DNA of 38,406 nucleotides. It comes from Alphaproteobacteria bacterium. Its GTDB lineage: Bacteria > Pseudomonadota > Alphaproteobacteria > Rs-D84. The position numbers and the translations under genes were made by a program. The stretch covers positions 1 to 38,406 of the forward strand of contig JAFOVN010000047.1 of NCBI GenBank assembly GCA_017392345.1, read 5' to 3'. Below, piece after piece: positions 7,211-15,854 of this stretch. The notes beneath the pieces were generated by a model that made no database searches, was not told where the DNA came from, and saw only the letters and a list, made by a program, of their open reading frames with translations. Numbering within the stretch: the first letter of the stretch is position 1; the number at the start of each line of letters is the position of its first letter.

Positions 7211-10200
7211 TTAGATACCAATCCGGTGCGCCATTTTCATCATAAATATAGATTCATTTCCAAATTCATGCGTATTATTTGGATTCACGCGATATATAAA
7301 CCCAATTGCCCCATCGGTAAATTCACCGATTTTTTGCCGATACGACGCGTTAAACCGAACCTCACGCGCGTCTGGTGCAATATCAATATCACGCACGCCG
7401 GCATTTGAAATTACCAAATCATATCGGTCTTCGTCATCAGTCACAATATCATAGTCGGCATAATCATAATACATCTTTCCATGGCGCACCGCCAACGGCA
7501 ACGACACCCCAAGCGAAAAATTATGTGCATCAACACCAAGCGAAAACGCATTCGAATCCAATTCAGAAAGCGATATTATCGCGCCACCATCCACACCCGG
7601 GGTCGTGCGCGCAAATGTTGCCCGCGCATGCGCACGCACATCATCAAACAAATTCCAATATACACCCGCATCAACATATCGCGTTTCCGCCGCCCCCAAT
7701 CCCAAAAGCCCAGTTCCCGACGCACCAAGCAATGTATCACTTTCATGCGCAACACCAAAACTTGTTGTCAAACCAAAATTCTTTGCGCGCCACCCAACAC
7801 TTGATTGCACCGCCGAAAAATTCCCCAACTTCATGGGTTCCAGGTTTGCCGAAATCGTCGGATCATTGGCAAGTAAACCTTCATCCGTAATCGCACCTGA
7901 AACACTGCGCGCACCAAAGAACAAATTACCATATTTATATTCCGCACCCACCGACGTCGCATTCGATGCAAGACCAAAAATCGGATTCGACGCACCACCG
8001 AATCGTGATTCCCCGTCCGTCAAATAACGCTGATAATCCGCAGAAATTTTCCAAGAATCATTTGCATATTCAAACCGCATATTATCAACACCGCCCATAC
8101 CGTCGTCATAGTTGCGTTCACCCCTTGTAAAACCAAACGACATATTTCCAACACGCGTCATATTATCGTCATTCGCACGCACACGCAAATCCGACAGAAC
8201 ATCCCCCATATAAAGCGCGTGCCGCCCATCCGACCCAAGTGAAAAATTATTTTTCCAAATACGCGGCAACCGCATTGTTCCATCCACACTTTCCAAGACA
8301 TCATATGCCGCGGTACTTATCGCGACGCGTCCCATATTCAACGCCCCCGAACCACGAAAACCCGTCGTTGTCGCCGCACGCCAATACGCATTACCCGACG
8401 TTGACACAATATCGCCACCGGAATAGAAATACAAATTTGTCCCTGGCGTTGTTGCACGTTCAAGATTTATTACACCATAACCAAAAACTTCCTTGAACAC
8501 ATCCAAATAGTTTTCATTATTGTTATCTATGCGCCACTGATACGACGCGGGCATTTCATACATCGATTGCAAGTGCGCGGCAAGCGCAGATTCCGTAAGT
8601 GTTTGTCCGGAACTAAGCCGCCCCAAATATGGTCCATCCGCCGTTAGTGCCATCAACATAAAAATTTGCTGTGGCGTCATATAGTAAAACGCAGACGTCA
8701 ACACCCCGGCCGCGCCCGCCGCCGCCGCGGTTGCCATTTCATCGGTCACACCAACCGCCGCAAAGCACCACGGATCAATTCCCGCACCACCTGTTCCGGC
8801 GGTACCACACGTGCGCGCCTTGTAATAAGTCATACCGTCTGTCGGGTCATTAACCGCCCATTGTGCCAACTGAAATTGATTCGTGTTTGTATCGGTGTTC
8901 GGCGCAATTCCGCTTTCGCCCGCCGTGGGCGCACCAACCGCAACAACCGACATAAACAAATGTTCAAGGTTCGAATAAACCAACGGCGCCGCATTTTCAA
9001 ATGTCGCGGTCATTGGCGCATCCGCCCAACCCGCATTTGTAATTGATGCACCCGTTGAAAAAACCGTCAATGGGGAATACGATACCCCAAGCGAATTAAA
9101 AAAAGATGTCGCGTTCGTTTGTGGTAAATTATTGCTATCCGTTGCACCATATGCACCCGCAATTAGATTTCCAAATGTTGTTTCGTAATTACCCGCACCG
9201 CCCGCAAGCACCGTTTGAATTGTTGCCGCACTTGTTAAATGCAACGGTTCAATCACATCGGTATTTGCGATAATGCTAACCCGTGAACGCCCGCCGGAAA
9301 CGTCCCCCGAACGCGCCGCCGCATTCACCATCGCGGAATAATTATAGTAATCCGTTTGCTGCAATTGTTTGTATTGAAGAATAGTCCCCGCGCTCATCAA
9401 ATATGCACCATCGGCACGCCCATCACCATCTGAATCAATATATAAATACGGATTACCAACACTCATATAACCGCGATAAGTATGCGTTTCATTTGACAGT
9501 GTCACCGCATAACCATTAACCGTCACATTCAATTCTTCACTAAACAACGTCACAGTATCACCTGTGGCAAGTTCCGTTCCGGCCATTGAACACGTTCCGA
9601 CTTCAAGTGGACTTGTCAATTCAACCATATGTGTTCCACCGCCGGTGCGATAAATTGTCATCTGGCCATTTGGCATAAAACCGATATAGTCCGCATTTGA
9701 ATATCCCGCGGTATTTCCACCAACAATCTTGGCCGAGACATTATCAACGGCCGTGGCCGCATTGTTATAAACCGCCGTCCCCGAATTAGATAAATCGAAA
9801 AAACTTAAAAAATTGGAATCTTCCACCGTCGTATCATCAGCCACAGACGACGCATCCGCCCCAGTTATAATTTTGTTATTGTAATACTTGCTGGAAATCA
9901 TTGTGTTGCTTGCCGGATTTAACGATGACGGCCCGTTTGTTGTTGTCCATATAACTAACTTGTCCGCCAATGATGTATTCGCCGCCGCATTCACACCGTT
10001 CGCCGTCACCAAGGCGACATTTACTGGCCGCCCACCTTCGACCGGGTCATTGCCCAAATTATAACCACTTAAACTGAGCGGTGCATACGTACTTGAATCA
10101 CGCAGTGTCCGCATTCCCAAATACCCGCGTGCAAGGGGCGAATACCCCCGCATCAATAACAAATAATTTTCTTGTTGATTCATAAATTGAAAGTTTTTAT

Positions 10201-10831
10201 ATAAAATACTTGTCGTATCCGCCGGGGCGTAATACGACAAATTTTCCGCATAGTTTTTACTTTCCGCCGCCGCATTTGGCAACAACGGCCCATACGGCAA
10301 ACCATTTGCAAACAAAGGCGCGACCGTTTCGGGGTTATCACCACCGCCACCGGAACCACCACCGCCACCGCCGGCACCACTGCCCGTGTATCCGTTATCG
10401 TTTTCCGCATCAAAAACATCGGTCAATAAAAAAAGTCCACCTACAACAACGGCGGCACCCGCCGCCGCCAATATCAGTCCCTGGGCGGTGGACAGCCCAC
10501 CGAACAACCCACCCGTTCGCTCTGGCGCGCGGCGGGACCTGTATTTTCTAATTTGTTGGTCACACTTTGATGCATCCGCACCATACATCTGTAAAATCTG
10601 GGCCGCACGCAGGTCATTATTCATGAGTGCCGTACAAACAAGTGACAACCCCGTCGAATCAACAAAGTTTATATTCGCACCCGCCGCAACCAACGATTGC
10701 ACCTGGCGAATATCGGCATTTCGCGCCGCGGCCAATAACTGTGACGCCACGGTAAATTCGGTGACAGGCGCCGCATGCACCGCAAACGGACACAAAAACA
10801 AAGCAAATACAACCAATCGTATGAATTTCAT
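7211..10831 (-). CDS. Autotransporter: ankyrin repeats, degenerate S8-like passenger, C-terminal beta-barrel
   Basis: A 1206-aa type Va-like secreted protein. In order: Sec signal peptide (1-21, ending VHA); two ankyrin-type repeats (about 30-90, with AARNADIRQVQSLVAAGANI); a hydrophobic segment near 125-145; a Gly-rich linker; a long passenger; and a beta-barrel of about 335 residues ending in aromatic/hydrophobic alternation. The passenger looks like a decayed subtilase. GVTDEMATAAAAGAAGVL (about 690-708) aligns with GTSMATPHVAGAAALL, and FGYGVINLERA (about 780) with the usual end of the S8 domain, but the catalytic Ser position is Glu and the likely Asp region reads ALVTANGV. A DSDGDGRAD motif could bind calcium. 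The start at 10831 is chosen over the ATG at 10864 because the signal peptide begins there. Proteolytic activity is unlikely; adhesion or surface display is inference. Confidence 0.85.
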   Translation of the reverse strand: MKFIRLVVFALFLCPFAVHAAPVTEFTVASQLLAAARNADIRQVQSLVAAGANINFVDSTGLSLVCTALMNNDLRAAQILQMYGADASKCDQQIRKYRSRRAPERTGGLFGGLSTAQGLILAAAGAAVVVGGLFLLTDVFDAENDNGYTGSGAGGGGGGSGGGGDNPETVAPLFANGLPYGPLLPNAAAESKNYAENLSYYAPADTTSILYKNFQFMNQQENYLLLMRGYSPLARGYLGMRTLRDSSTYAPLSLSGYNLGNDPVEGGRPVNVALVTANGVNAAANTSLADKLVIWTTTNGPSSLNPASNTMISSKYYNNKIITGADASSVADDTTVEDSNFLSFFDLSNSGTAVYNNAATAVDNVSAKIVGGNTAGYSNADYIGFMPNGQMTIYRTGGGTHMVELTSPLEVGTCSMAGTELATGDTVTLFSEELNVTVNGYAVTLSNETHTYRGYMSVGNPYLYIDSDGDGRADGAYLMSAGTILQYKQLQQTDYYNYSAMVNAAARSGDVSGGRSRVSIIANTDVIEPLHLTSAATIQTVLAGGAGNYETTFGNLIAGAYGATDSNNLPQTNATSFFNSLGVSYSPLTVFSTGASITNAGWADAPMTATFENAAPLVYSNLEHLFMSVVAVGAPTAGESGIAPNTDTNTNQFQLAQWAVNDPTDGMTYYKARTCGTAGTGGAGIDPWCFAAVGVTDEMATAAAAGAAGVLTSAFYYMTPQQIFMLMALTADGPYLGRLSSGQTLTESALAAHLQSMYEMPASYQWRIDNNNENYLDVFKEVFGYGVINLERATTPGTNLYFYSGGDIVSTSGNAYWRAATTTGFRGSGALNMGRVAISTAAYDVLESVDGTMRLPRIWKNNFSLGSDGRHALYMGDVLSDLRVRANDDNMTRVGNMSFGFTRGERNYDDGMGGVDNMRFEYANDSWKISADYQRYLTDGESRFGGASNPIFGLASNATSVGAEYKYGNLFFGARSVSGAITDEGLLANDPTISANLEPMKLGNFSAVQSSVGWRAKNFGLTTSFGVAHESDTLLGASGTGLLGLGAAETRYVDAGVYWNLFDDVRAHARATFARTTPGVDGGAIISLSELDSNAFSLGVDAHNFSLGVSLPLAVRHGKMYYDYADYDIVTDDEDRYDLVISNAGVRDIDIAPDAREVRFNASYRQKIGEFTDGAIGFIYRVNPNNTHEFGNESIFMMKMAHRIGI

Positions 10832-10854
10832 AAATTCTCTCTGTATCACGCACC

Positions 10855-10883
10855 ATTTTACCAAAAAATGAATATTATGTCTA
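10855..10883 (-). promoter_or_regulatory. Promoter of the autotransporter
   Basis: Minus-strand TAGACA (10883-10878), 17-bp spacer, TAAAAT (10860-10855). Start predicted near 10848. It supports 10831 as the start codon, since the alternative ATG at 10864 would lie upstream of the transcript. Confidence 0.75.
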
Positions 10884-10884
10884 G

Positions 10885-10920
10885 CAAAAAAATCGGGGCG
10901 GTTGCCCCGATTTATTTTTT
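10885..10920 (-). terminator. Terminator after the 172-aa membrane protein
   Basis: Stem AATCGGGGC/GCCCCGATT, loop GGTT, flanked by A-rich and T-rich tracts on both sides; on the minus strand TTTTTTT follows. Confidence 0.85.
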
Positions 10921-10934
10921 ATGATTAAAACCAA

Positions 10935-11453
10935 TTAACGACCATTGCAAGGCGTTTGATATGTGATCACAACCGTGCAATGTTTTTCAACAACCTCTGG
11001 CTTTGGTTCTGGTTTCGGTTCTGGCTTTGGTTCAATTACCGGTTCCGGTTGAACAACAGTCTTTTTAACAACCTTTTTCGGTTGCGGTCTTGTTGCACGT
11101 TCCCAAGTTTGTGTTCCACTATTGCGCGAAGAAACATTGTTACCATTACCCTTGGTAAAGTTGACATCATTGTTGTCACCTTCGACATTTATCATATCAC
11201 CACCGACATGATAATCTTTTTTGATAACATAAACTGTATCTTTTTTCGGTTCGACGACCGATTTATCACAATCAGCGCACCCCCGTTTACAACCACGCGG
11301 GAAACAACAAAGCAGAAAAGGTATCGCAAGCACCGCCGCCGACCCCAAAATCCAGGGACCCAATCCGGCCTTGGCATTATTAGTTTCGCGATTTTCTTGC
11401 GTTTCGTTTTCACGCACTTCATCGCAACGATTATCTTCCATATTTTGTGGCAT
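10935..11453 (-). CDS. Single-span membrane protein with TonB-like Pro/Lys region
   Basis: Unrecognised 172-aa protein. Residues 1-30 are charged, 31-50 form one membrane segment (GPWILGSAAVLAIPFLLCC), followed by a Cys/Arg-rich CFPRGCKRGCADC patch. A low-complexity Asn/Asp/Gly stretch comes next. Residues about 135-155 hold EPKPEPKPEPKPE, a periplasm-spanning type of linker as in TonB, and the tail has two cysteines. There is no TonB C-terminal domain, so TonB is only an analogy. AAAGGAGG seven bases before the ATG fixes the start. It diverges from the cysteine-rich gene at 11584 across exactly 130 bp. Its promoter core closely resembles that of the membrane-protein gene at 15724, which also faces a cysteine-rich gene across 130 bp. 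Function unknown. Confidence 0.75.
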   Translation of the reverse strand: MPQNMEDNRCDEVRENETQENRETNNAKAGLGPWILGSAAVLAIPFLLCCFPRGCKRGCADCDKSVVEPKKDTVYVIKKDYHVGGDMINVEGDNNDVNFTKGNGNNVSSRNSGTQTWERATRPQPKKVVKKTVVQPEPVIEPKPEPKPEPKPEVVEKHCTVVITYQTPCNGR

Positions 11454-11485
11454 CTGTGCCTCCTTTGTTTTATTTGTTCACGAAT

Positions 11486-11513
11486 ATTATAGACAAATTT
11501 TTACCCTTGTCAA
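11486..11513 (-). promoter_or_regulatory. Consensus promoter of the 172-aa membrane protein
   Basis: Minus-strand TTGACA (11513-11508), 16-bp spacer ending TTGTC, TATAAT (11491-11486). Both hexamers are perfect. Same core as the promoter at 15736-15763. Confidence 0.9.
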
Positions 11514-11534
11514 TGGATTTGTTAAAAAAAATTT

Positions 11535-11563
11535 TTGCGCCCGCGGCGTTTTTCTGATATAAT
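11535..11563 (+). promoter_or_regulatory. Promoter of the first cysteine-rich gene pair
   Basis: TTGCGC (11535-11540), 17-bp spacer, TATAAT (11558-11563). Start predicted near 11570. Back to back with the minus-strand promoter at 11486-11513. Confidence 0.8.
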
Positions 11564-11583
11564 GCAGAACAATAGGCAGGGAG

Positions 11584-12453
11584 ATGAAACGCCACAATAT
11601 ATTCTTTATCGCGACGATTTGCGCGGTTGCGCCGGTTTTGTGCGCGCACGCCGCGGTATCAAAGTGCCAAAAGACCAGCATGCAACGGTGTCTTGATTCC
11701 GCGTGTGCAATAAATATCGGCATGAATCCGTCCGCCCGGTGCCAGTATTGTGGCACATCCGCCGCCGGCAATCCACCATCGCAAAAGGGTTTATCAACAA
11801 TAACCGCGGGGCAATCAACAAAATATGTTTTAACCGACCGCGAACTGCGTGTTGCGCCGTCCGACCCGGGCCGACGGTATATCTGGGCCACAACCGAATG
11901 CATTAAACGGTTGCCCGATTGCACGGCGGACGATGTATCCGACATATACGACAAACTTATTGAACAATCGTGCAAGGCCGCGGGCATCAGCATGCAAACC
12001 GCAAGCGCGATGCAAACAATAAACAAAAAGCCGACAAAATCATCATGCAACGACGCACTTACCGTATGTATGAACAAAAAGTGCGGCACAACATTTGAAA
12101 ACTGTGCCGAAGACGCGATATTCACCCGTTCCATCGCCGAATGCGCGGCGGAATCGACGGGTTGCGACGATTACATTGCGGAATTTAGAACAAGCGTAAC
12201 AAACGACCGAAAAACCGCGGCGGCGCGGCGCGAAAGCGTGCTACAAAACCTGGTCAAAGATTATCAAAGTACGCGTGAATCCAAGGTTGCCGGTGCAAAA
12301 ACAAACTGTAAAAACAGAAAAACATTTGAAAACTGCGTCACCGCGACATGCAACAATAATATGCCAAACAAATGCGACAACAACAAAACCGAACGGTCAA
12401 TGGCGGAAAGGTTGTGTCAGTTCTATAAAACGGCATGCACGGTATTAAAATAA
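11584..12453 (+). CDS. Secreted cysteine-rich protein, 289 aa
   Basis: Unrecognised exported protein. A Sec signal peptide covers residues 1-23 (ending AHA). The mature part has many cysteines arranged in a motif shared by the neighbouring genes: C-x6-C-x(4-7)-C-x(4-5)-C, seen best at about 155-172 as CNDALTVCMNKKCGTTFENC. A looser version lies near the N-terminus and a third near 245-262. The stretch IWATTECIKRLPDCTADD corresponds to a similar segment (KLCSAQIPECKSQ) in the 1011-aa protein. A GGGAG sequence directly precedes the ATG. The stop is one base from the start of the next gene, so the two are translationally coupled. The even cysteine spacing suggests disulfide-linked repeats in the periplasm or at the surface; that is inference. 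Confidence 0.8.
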   Translation: MKRHNIFFIATICAVAPVLCAHAAVSKCQKTSMQRCLDSACAINIGMNPSARCQYCGTSAAGNPPSQKGLSTITAGQSTKYVLTDRELRVAPSDPGRRYIWATTECIKRLPDCTADDVSDIYDKLIEQSCKAAGISMQTASAMQTINKKPTKSSCNDALTVCMNKKCGTTFENCAEDAIFTRSIAECAAESTGCDDYIAEFRTSVTNDRKTAAARRESVLQNLVKDYQSTRESKVAGAKTNCKNRKTFENCVTATCNNNMPNKCDNNKTERSMAERLCQFYKTACTVLK

Positions 12454-12454
12454 A

Positions 12455-14482
12455 ATGAAAACGAATTTGAAAATTTTTTGCGGGCTTTCGATTTTCGCGA
12501 TTATTGCGGCGACAAACACATTACACGCGGCAACCACGTCCGTCGTCAACAACAAAACGTCACAGTTTAATGATGTACTGTCGGAAATGGGCGCAAATGC
12601 GACCGATTCGTCGAACGCCGCACTCGCCGAAACAATTCGGCGGCAACGCGCATTGCTTGATGCGGCGGGCGATACAGGTGCGACCACAACCGGCGGAACA
12701 AACATAACAACGGCGAACGCGTGCGACGCGGCATTGCGTAAATGTATGTCGGAAAAGTGCGGTGCGGATTTTACAAAGTGCGCATCGGATTCCACAACCG
12801 TTTGGGGCAACAAAATGGACGCGTGCCGTCGAAACACAAAATGCACCGGCCACGAATACACATTACTTGCGCCGGAAATCTTGGCGGACCGGGATGCGGC
12901 AATTGAACTTTCATATTATAATTCCGTTGTGAATTGTGGCAACCGCTATAACAATTGCATATTTGGAATTTGTGGCAAATCATTGGAAAATTGCCTTTCC
13001 AAATCCGCGGGCGACAGTGCGATTGCAAAATGCAAATCAATCGCCGACGAATGCCGTGAACAGGATAGTGGCCTTGCCGCACGCGTGATGGGCGTGTTTG
13101 GCGACCGGCGAAACATCGCCGCCACAGAGGCACAAAGGGACGAAAAACGCCTTTACGAATTGCGCGATTTAATGCGCACCCAATGCACACGATTCGGCGC
13201 AATGTTTGACGAAAGAACACTTGATTGCGTATATACCGTGAATTTCTTTGCGGGCGCGGACAACACACTTATGGCATCAAAGAAACTTTATTCCGGCGAC
13301 ACATTCCAATGCACACCGGATTGGTTTGGTGTTGATATCACAACATATATGGAAAATGCCCAAAGACTTACCCGGTCGCAAACATCCGCATCCGCGGCGG
13401 CAATGGGTGCGGGCCTTGGGACGGCGGCGTCACTTTGGACATCGGGCGCGGTGACACGTGCAATAGATACACAAAACGCAGAAAAACAGGCCAAAGAAAA
13501 ATGCACGGCCGTCGATGGCGAATGGGTCAGTGCCGGATTCAACCAAGGCAGCAAATGCGACATGCGCAAACCAAAGGCCAATTGCGAAGGCCAAGGTTAC
13601 ACATGGGACGACAAAACCGGCTGTTCCGGTGGGAACAATAACAGCACAAACAACAGCGGTAATAACCCCAACCCCACAGGTAACAAACCATATGATACAC
13701 TCACCAACATATTAAACAAAAACCAAGACCTTAGCAACACAATAGCCACCGTCGCAAATTGCATACAATATAATAATCAAACCGAATGCGAAAAAGCAGA
13801 TGGTTGTACCTGGGGCGCCCCAAATGAAGAAAGCCCAGACAGCAAAGGTTGTATCGCAAAAATAGATTCATCAACCGGGGGTGGGAGTAATTCGATAACA
13901 GATGATAAACAACTTAATAAAAACAATACCAAATCCGCTAAAGCTGATCTTGTAACTGTATCCACAAAGGTCACAACGATTGCTGGTAATAAAATATCCG
14001 CCACAGTAACATGTGGCGATATAGTTGGAAAACCGAACATATTGGGTAATATCGCCCTAAGAAACGTTCCAAAAAACACCACTTGCACGGTAAATGCAAA
14101 CAATTGTCAATCAACGACATTTAATATAGAAAATATTCCAAAAACCACAACACTTACCTGCGAAAAAATTGACGATTGTTTTGATTCCCATGGTAATTGG
14201 AAAAGCGATGCTTGCGATTGTGGAGACACAAGAAAATTGAATGGCACAAAATGCGAGAATAAAACAATAACCGAACTATGTGAAAAAGATTGTCAAAAAT
14301 ATGCGAAAGATTTGAACCAAAATAATCGATTTACACAAATTTCAACCACACGAGATTCAAATTGTTATTCTCATTGTGATGATGTGTTTAAAGAAAAATG
14401 TAACAGCATATCAGGGGTTTGGCAAATGACAAAAACATGCAATACTGATGCTTGCAAATACGAATGTCATTCCCCAAGATAG
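12455..14482 (+). CDS. Secreted cysteine-rich glycine-zipper protein, 675 aa
   Basis: Unrecognised exported protein, second gene of a coupled pair (one base after the previous stop, no separate ribosome-binding site). The signal peptide is about residues 1-27 (ending LHA). Repeats of the shared motif: CDAALRKCMSEKCGADFTKC near 89-108, and a diverged copy (CGNRYNNCIFGICGKSLENC) near 160-180. A glycine/alanine-rich hydrophobic segment (AAAMGAGLGTAASLW) near 313-328 could insert in a membrane. Two short C...W...C modules follow (GYTWDDKTGC, EKADGCTW). From about base 13640 the sequence turns Asn/Thr-rich and AT-richer, and the last 200 residues look like a different cassette with new cysteine patterns. 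No terminator hairpin is directly at the stop; palindromic repeats begin 70 bp later. Confidence 0.8.
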   Translation: MKTNLKIFCGLSIFAIIAATNTLHAATTSVVNNKTSQFNDVLSEMGANATDSSNAALAETIRRQRALLDAAGDTGATTTGGTNITTANACDAALRKCMSEKCGADFTKCASDSTTVWGNKMDACRRNTKCTGHEYTLLAPEILADRDAAIELSYYNSVVNCGNRYNNCIFGICGKSLENCLSKSAGDSAIAKCKSIADECREQDSGLAARVMGVFGDRRNIAATEAQRDEKRLYELRDLMRTQCTRFGAMFDERTLDCVYTVNFFAGADNTLMASKKLYSGDTFQCTPDWFGVDITTYMENAQRLTRSQTSASAAAMGAGLGTAASLWTSGAVTRAIDTQNAEKQAKEKCTAVDGEWVSAGFNQGSKCDMRKPKANCEGQGYTWDDKTGCSGGNNNSTNNSGNNPNPTGNKPYDTLTNILNKNQDLSNTIATVANCIQYNNQTECEKADGCTWGAPNEESPDSKGCIAKIDSSTGGGSNSITDDKQLNKNNTKSAKADLVTVSTKVTTIAGNKISATVTCGDIVGKPNILGNIALRNVPKNTTCTVNANNCQSTTFNIENIPKTTTLTCEKIDDCFDSHGNWKSDACDCGDTRKLNGTKCENKTITELCEKDCQKYAKDLNQNNRFTQISTTRDSNCYSHCDDVFKEKCNSISGVWQMTKTCNTDACKYECHSPR

Positions 14483-14550
14483 GCAACGCTTCTTATTATT
14501 TCCACTTACACTAACACTTTTCACTAACTCTTCCCTGCCCTGCACAACCG

Positions 14551-14610
14551 GTCTCCCCTTCTTCCCAAGAAGGGGTGGATTGTGAGCAACGCGAACAAGA
14601 CGGGGTAATT
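14551..14610 (-). repeat. Two-hairpin palindromic repeat, copy A (reverse orientation)
   Basis: Contains CCCCTTCTT ccc AAGAAGGGG and ends in GACGGGGTAATT, matching the family described at 23774 and 24856. A separate small palindrome TTGGCGC acc GCGCCAA follows at 14612-14628. No gene lies in 14483-14683. Confidence 0.7.
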
Positions 14611-14633
14611 CTTGGCGCACCGCGCCAACATGA

Positions 14634-14690
14634 ACCCATACCCCCCGGCGGTTCCGCCGGACCCCTTTCCACAGGAAAGGGGACTACCCA
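14634..14690 (+). repeat. Two-hairpin palindromic repeat, copy B
   Basis: ACCCATACCCC, then hairpin CCGGCGG tt CCGCCGG, then CCCCTTTCC aca GGAAAGGGG and ACTACC. Its right edge overlaps the stop codon of the 346-aa minus-strand gene. Confidence 0.8.
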
Positions 14691-15724
14691 ACAACCACTC
14701 CAACTAACTCTTCCCTGCTCTTCACAACCACTATCCCGTCCGATGCCCATTCGGCGGAATTTTTATCCAAATCCATAATACTATCGGTCCCCAGGTACAA
14801 AATCGGTTTCAAACCACGTTCTTCCCGCGCCCGCCGCAATGCCACAATCGGCGAAGGCCGCTGTTTCCCCGCCGCAAACCAATCAATTTCGTCCGGCACC
14901 CAGAAATCTTCGTCATCGTGCACCGCAATCGCATAACCGTTCGCAACAATTAAATCATCATGCGCCTTGGCATCAATCCCCGCCGCACGCAGCCACGCAC
15001 ATACCTTTTCAACCGGGCTTTCGCCCGCGGGCGCGGCCCCGTCCGACGGCGCACCGTCATTATCATCATCAAAATTTATATCGGCAAAGACTGGCACATC
15101 CGCCGTATCCGCCGACGCATCCATATCAAAGTCCGTTGGTATCGGCATCGCACCATACGCCGCCACATCTTCGGATTTTGCCGCGCCCACCGGTTCGGCG
15201 ATTGGTTCACGCGCCGGCTCAACCGAACCCGCCGCCCCCACCGGCGCAACAGGCATCGCCGTATCTGGCCCTGGTACATTTTGGCGATTAAACACCGACA
15301 TTTGCCGCGCGCCATAGTTTTTCTGTGCCCGCATAAATGTTTCGCGCATCTCCATCGGCACACCCGCACGAACCGGCGGCAAAGTTTCCCGCGCCGTCAC
15401 AACCGGCACAACCGGTTCGGGCTTTGGGGCCGGCGCCGTTTCGGTTAAACACTTTGGCAACGGCAACTTAACCGGCATTTCTTTATTTCGCACCGTCAAC
15501 ACCGTTGTCGCAACATAAAGTGGCACCGCCGCCAAAACCAAGATTCCAAACACCGCACCCGCAAACCCATGCAATTGCAAATGTAAAAGTTTCGTCAAAT
15601 GCGCCACCGAAAACATATTAAAATTAAACAGCCCGCGCAAAATCGCCCACATCACGAACACATAAATCCCCGTCCACGCAACCGCGCGCCAAAAATTCGC
15701 AAAAGATTCCTTTTTATCACTCAT
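14684..15724 (-). CDS. Two-span inner-membrane protein with C-terminal alpha/beta domain
   Basis: Unrecognised 346-aa protein. Two membrane segments lie near residues 10-35 and 48-72; both termini are probably cytoplasmic. A long Pro/Ala/Asp-rich, low-complexity linker spans about 95-235. The last 110 residues look folded: AWLRAAGIDAKAHDDLIVAN, then YAIAVHDDEDFWVPDEIDWF, an Arg-rich helix, and KPILYLGTD with DGIVVVKS. This is reminiscent of small alpha/beta domains, but I cannot name the family. The ATG at 15724 has no Shine-Dalgarno and is about five bases from the predicted transcript start, so the mRNA may be leaderless. The stop codon TAG lies within repeat B. It faces the cysteine-rich gene at 15855 across 130 bp. 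Confidence 0.75.
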   Translation of the reverse strand: MSDKKESFANFWRAVAWTGIYVFVMWAILRGLFNFNMFSVAHLTKLLHLQLHGFAGAVFGILVLAAVPLYVATTVLTVRNKEMPVKLPLPKCLTETAPAPKPEPVVPVVTARETLPPVRAGVPMEMRETFMRAQKNYGARQMSVFNRQNVPGPDTAMPVAPVGAAGSVEPAREPIAEPVGAAKSEDVAAYGAMPIPTDFDMDASADTADVPVFADINFDDDNDGAPSDGAAPAGESPVEKVCAWLRAAGIDAKAHDDLIVANGYAIAVHDDEDFWVPDEIDWFAAGKQRPSPIVALRRAREERGLKPILYLGTDSIMDLDKNSAEWASDGIVVVKSREELVGVVVG

Positions 15725-15735
15725 TTACACTAACT

Positions 15736-15763
15736 ATTATAGACATATTTTTCTTTCTGTCAA
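15736..15763 (-). promoter_or_regulatory. Consensus promoter of the 346-aa membrane protein
   Basis: Minus-strand TTGACA (15763-15758), 16-bp spacer ending ATGTC, TATAAT (15741-15736). Predicted start near 15729. Closely similar to 11486-11513. Confidence 0.9.
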
Positions 15764-15819
15764 TAAAGTATTTATTTTTATATTTTTTTCAAAAAACACT
15801 TTTTTATTACCTTTTTCTA

Positions 15820-15828
15820 TGGTATAAT
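15820..15828 (+). promoter_or_regulatory. Extended -10 promoter of the 818-aa gene
   Basis: TGG-TATAAT with a T-rich upstream region in place of a good -35. Start predicted near 15835, followed by AAAGGAGGG. Confidence 0.7.
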
Positions 15829-15854
15829 GTCACAGATAGAAAGGAGGGTTTTTC

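Noticed and set aside
7375..10551. Numerous plus-strand ORFs opposite the autotransporter, rich in His, Pro and Arg
   Set aside because: They are mirror frames of a 1206-aa gene with signal peptide and barrel; none has its own promoter or ribosome-binding site.
10935..11453. 172-aa membrane protein as TonB
   Set aside because: It has one membrane span and a Pro/Lys repeat like TonB but lacks the folded C-terminal domain and has no ExbBD neighbours.
14839..15448. Arg/His-rich plus-strand ORFs opposite the 346-aa membrane protein
   Set aside because: Shadow frames created by the GC-rich Pro/Ala linker; no start signals.
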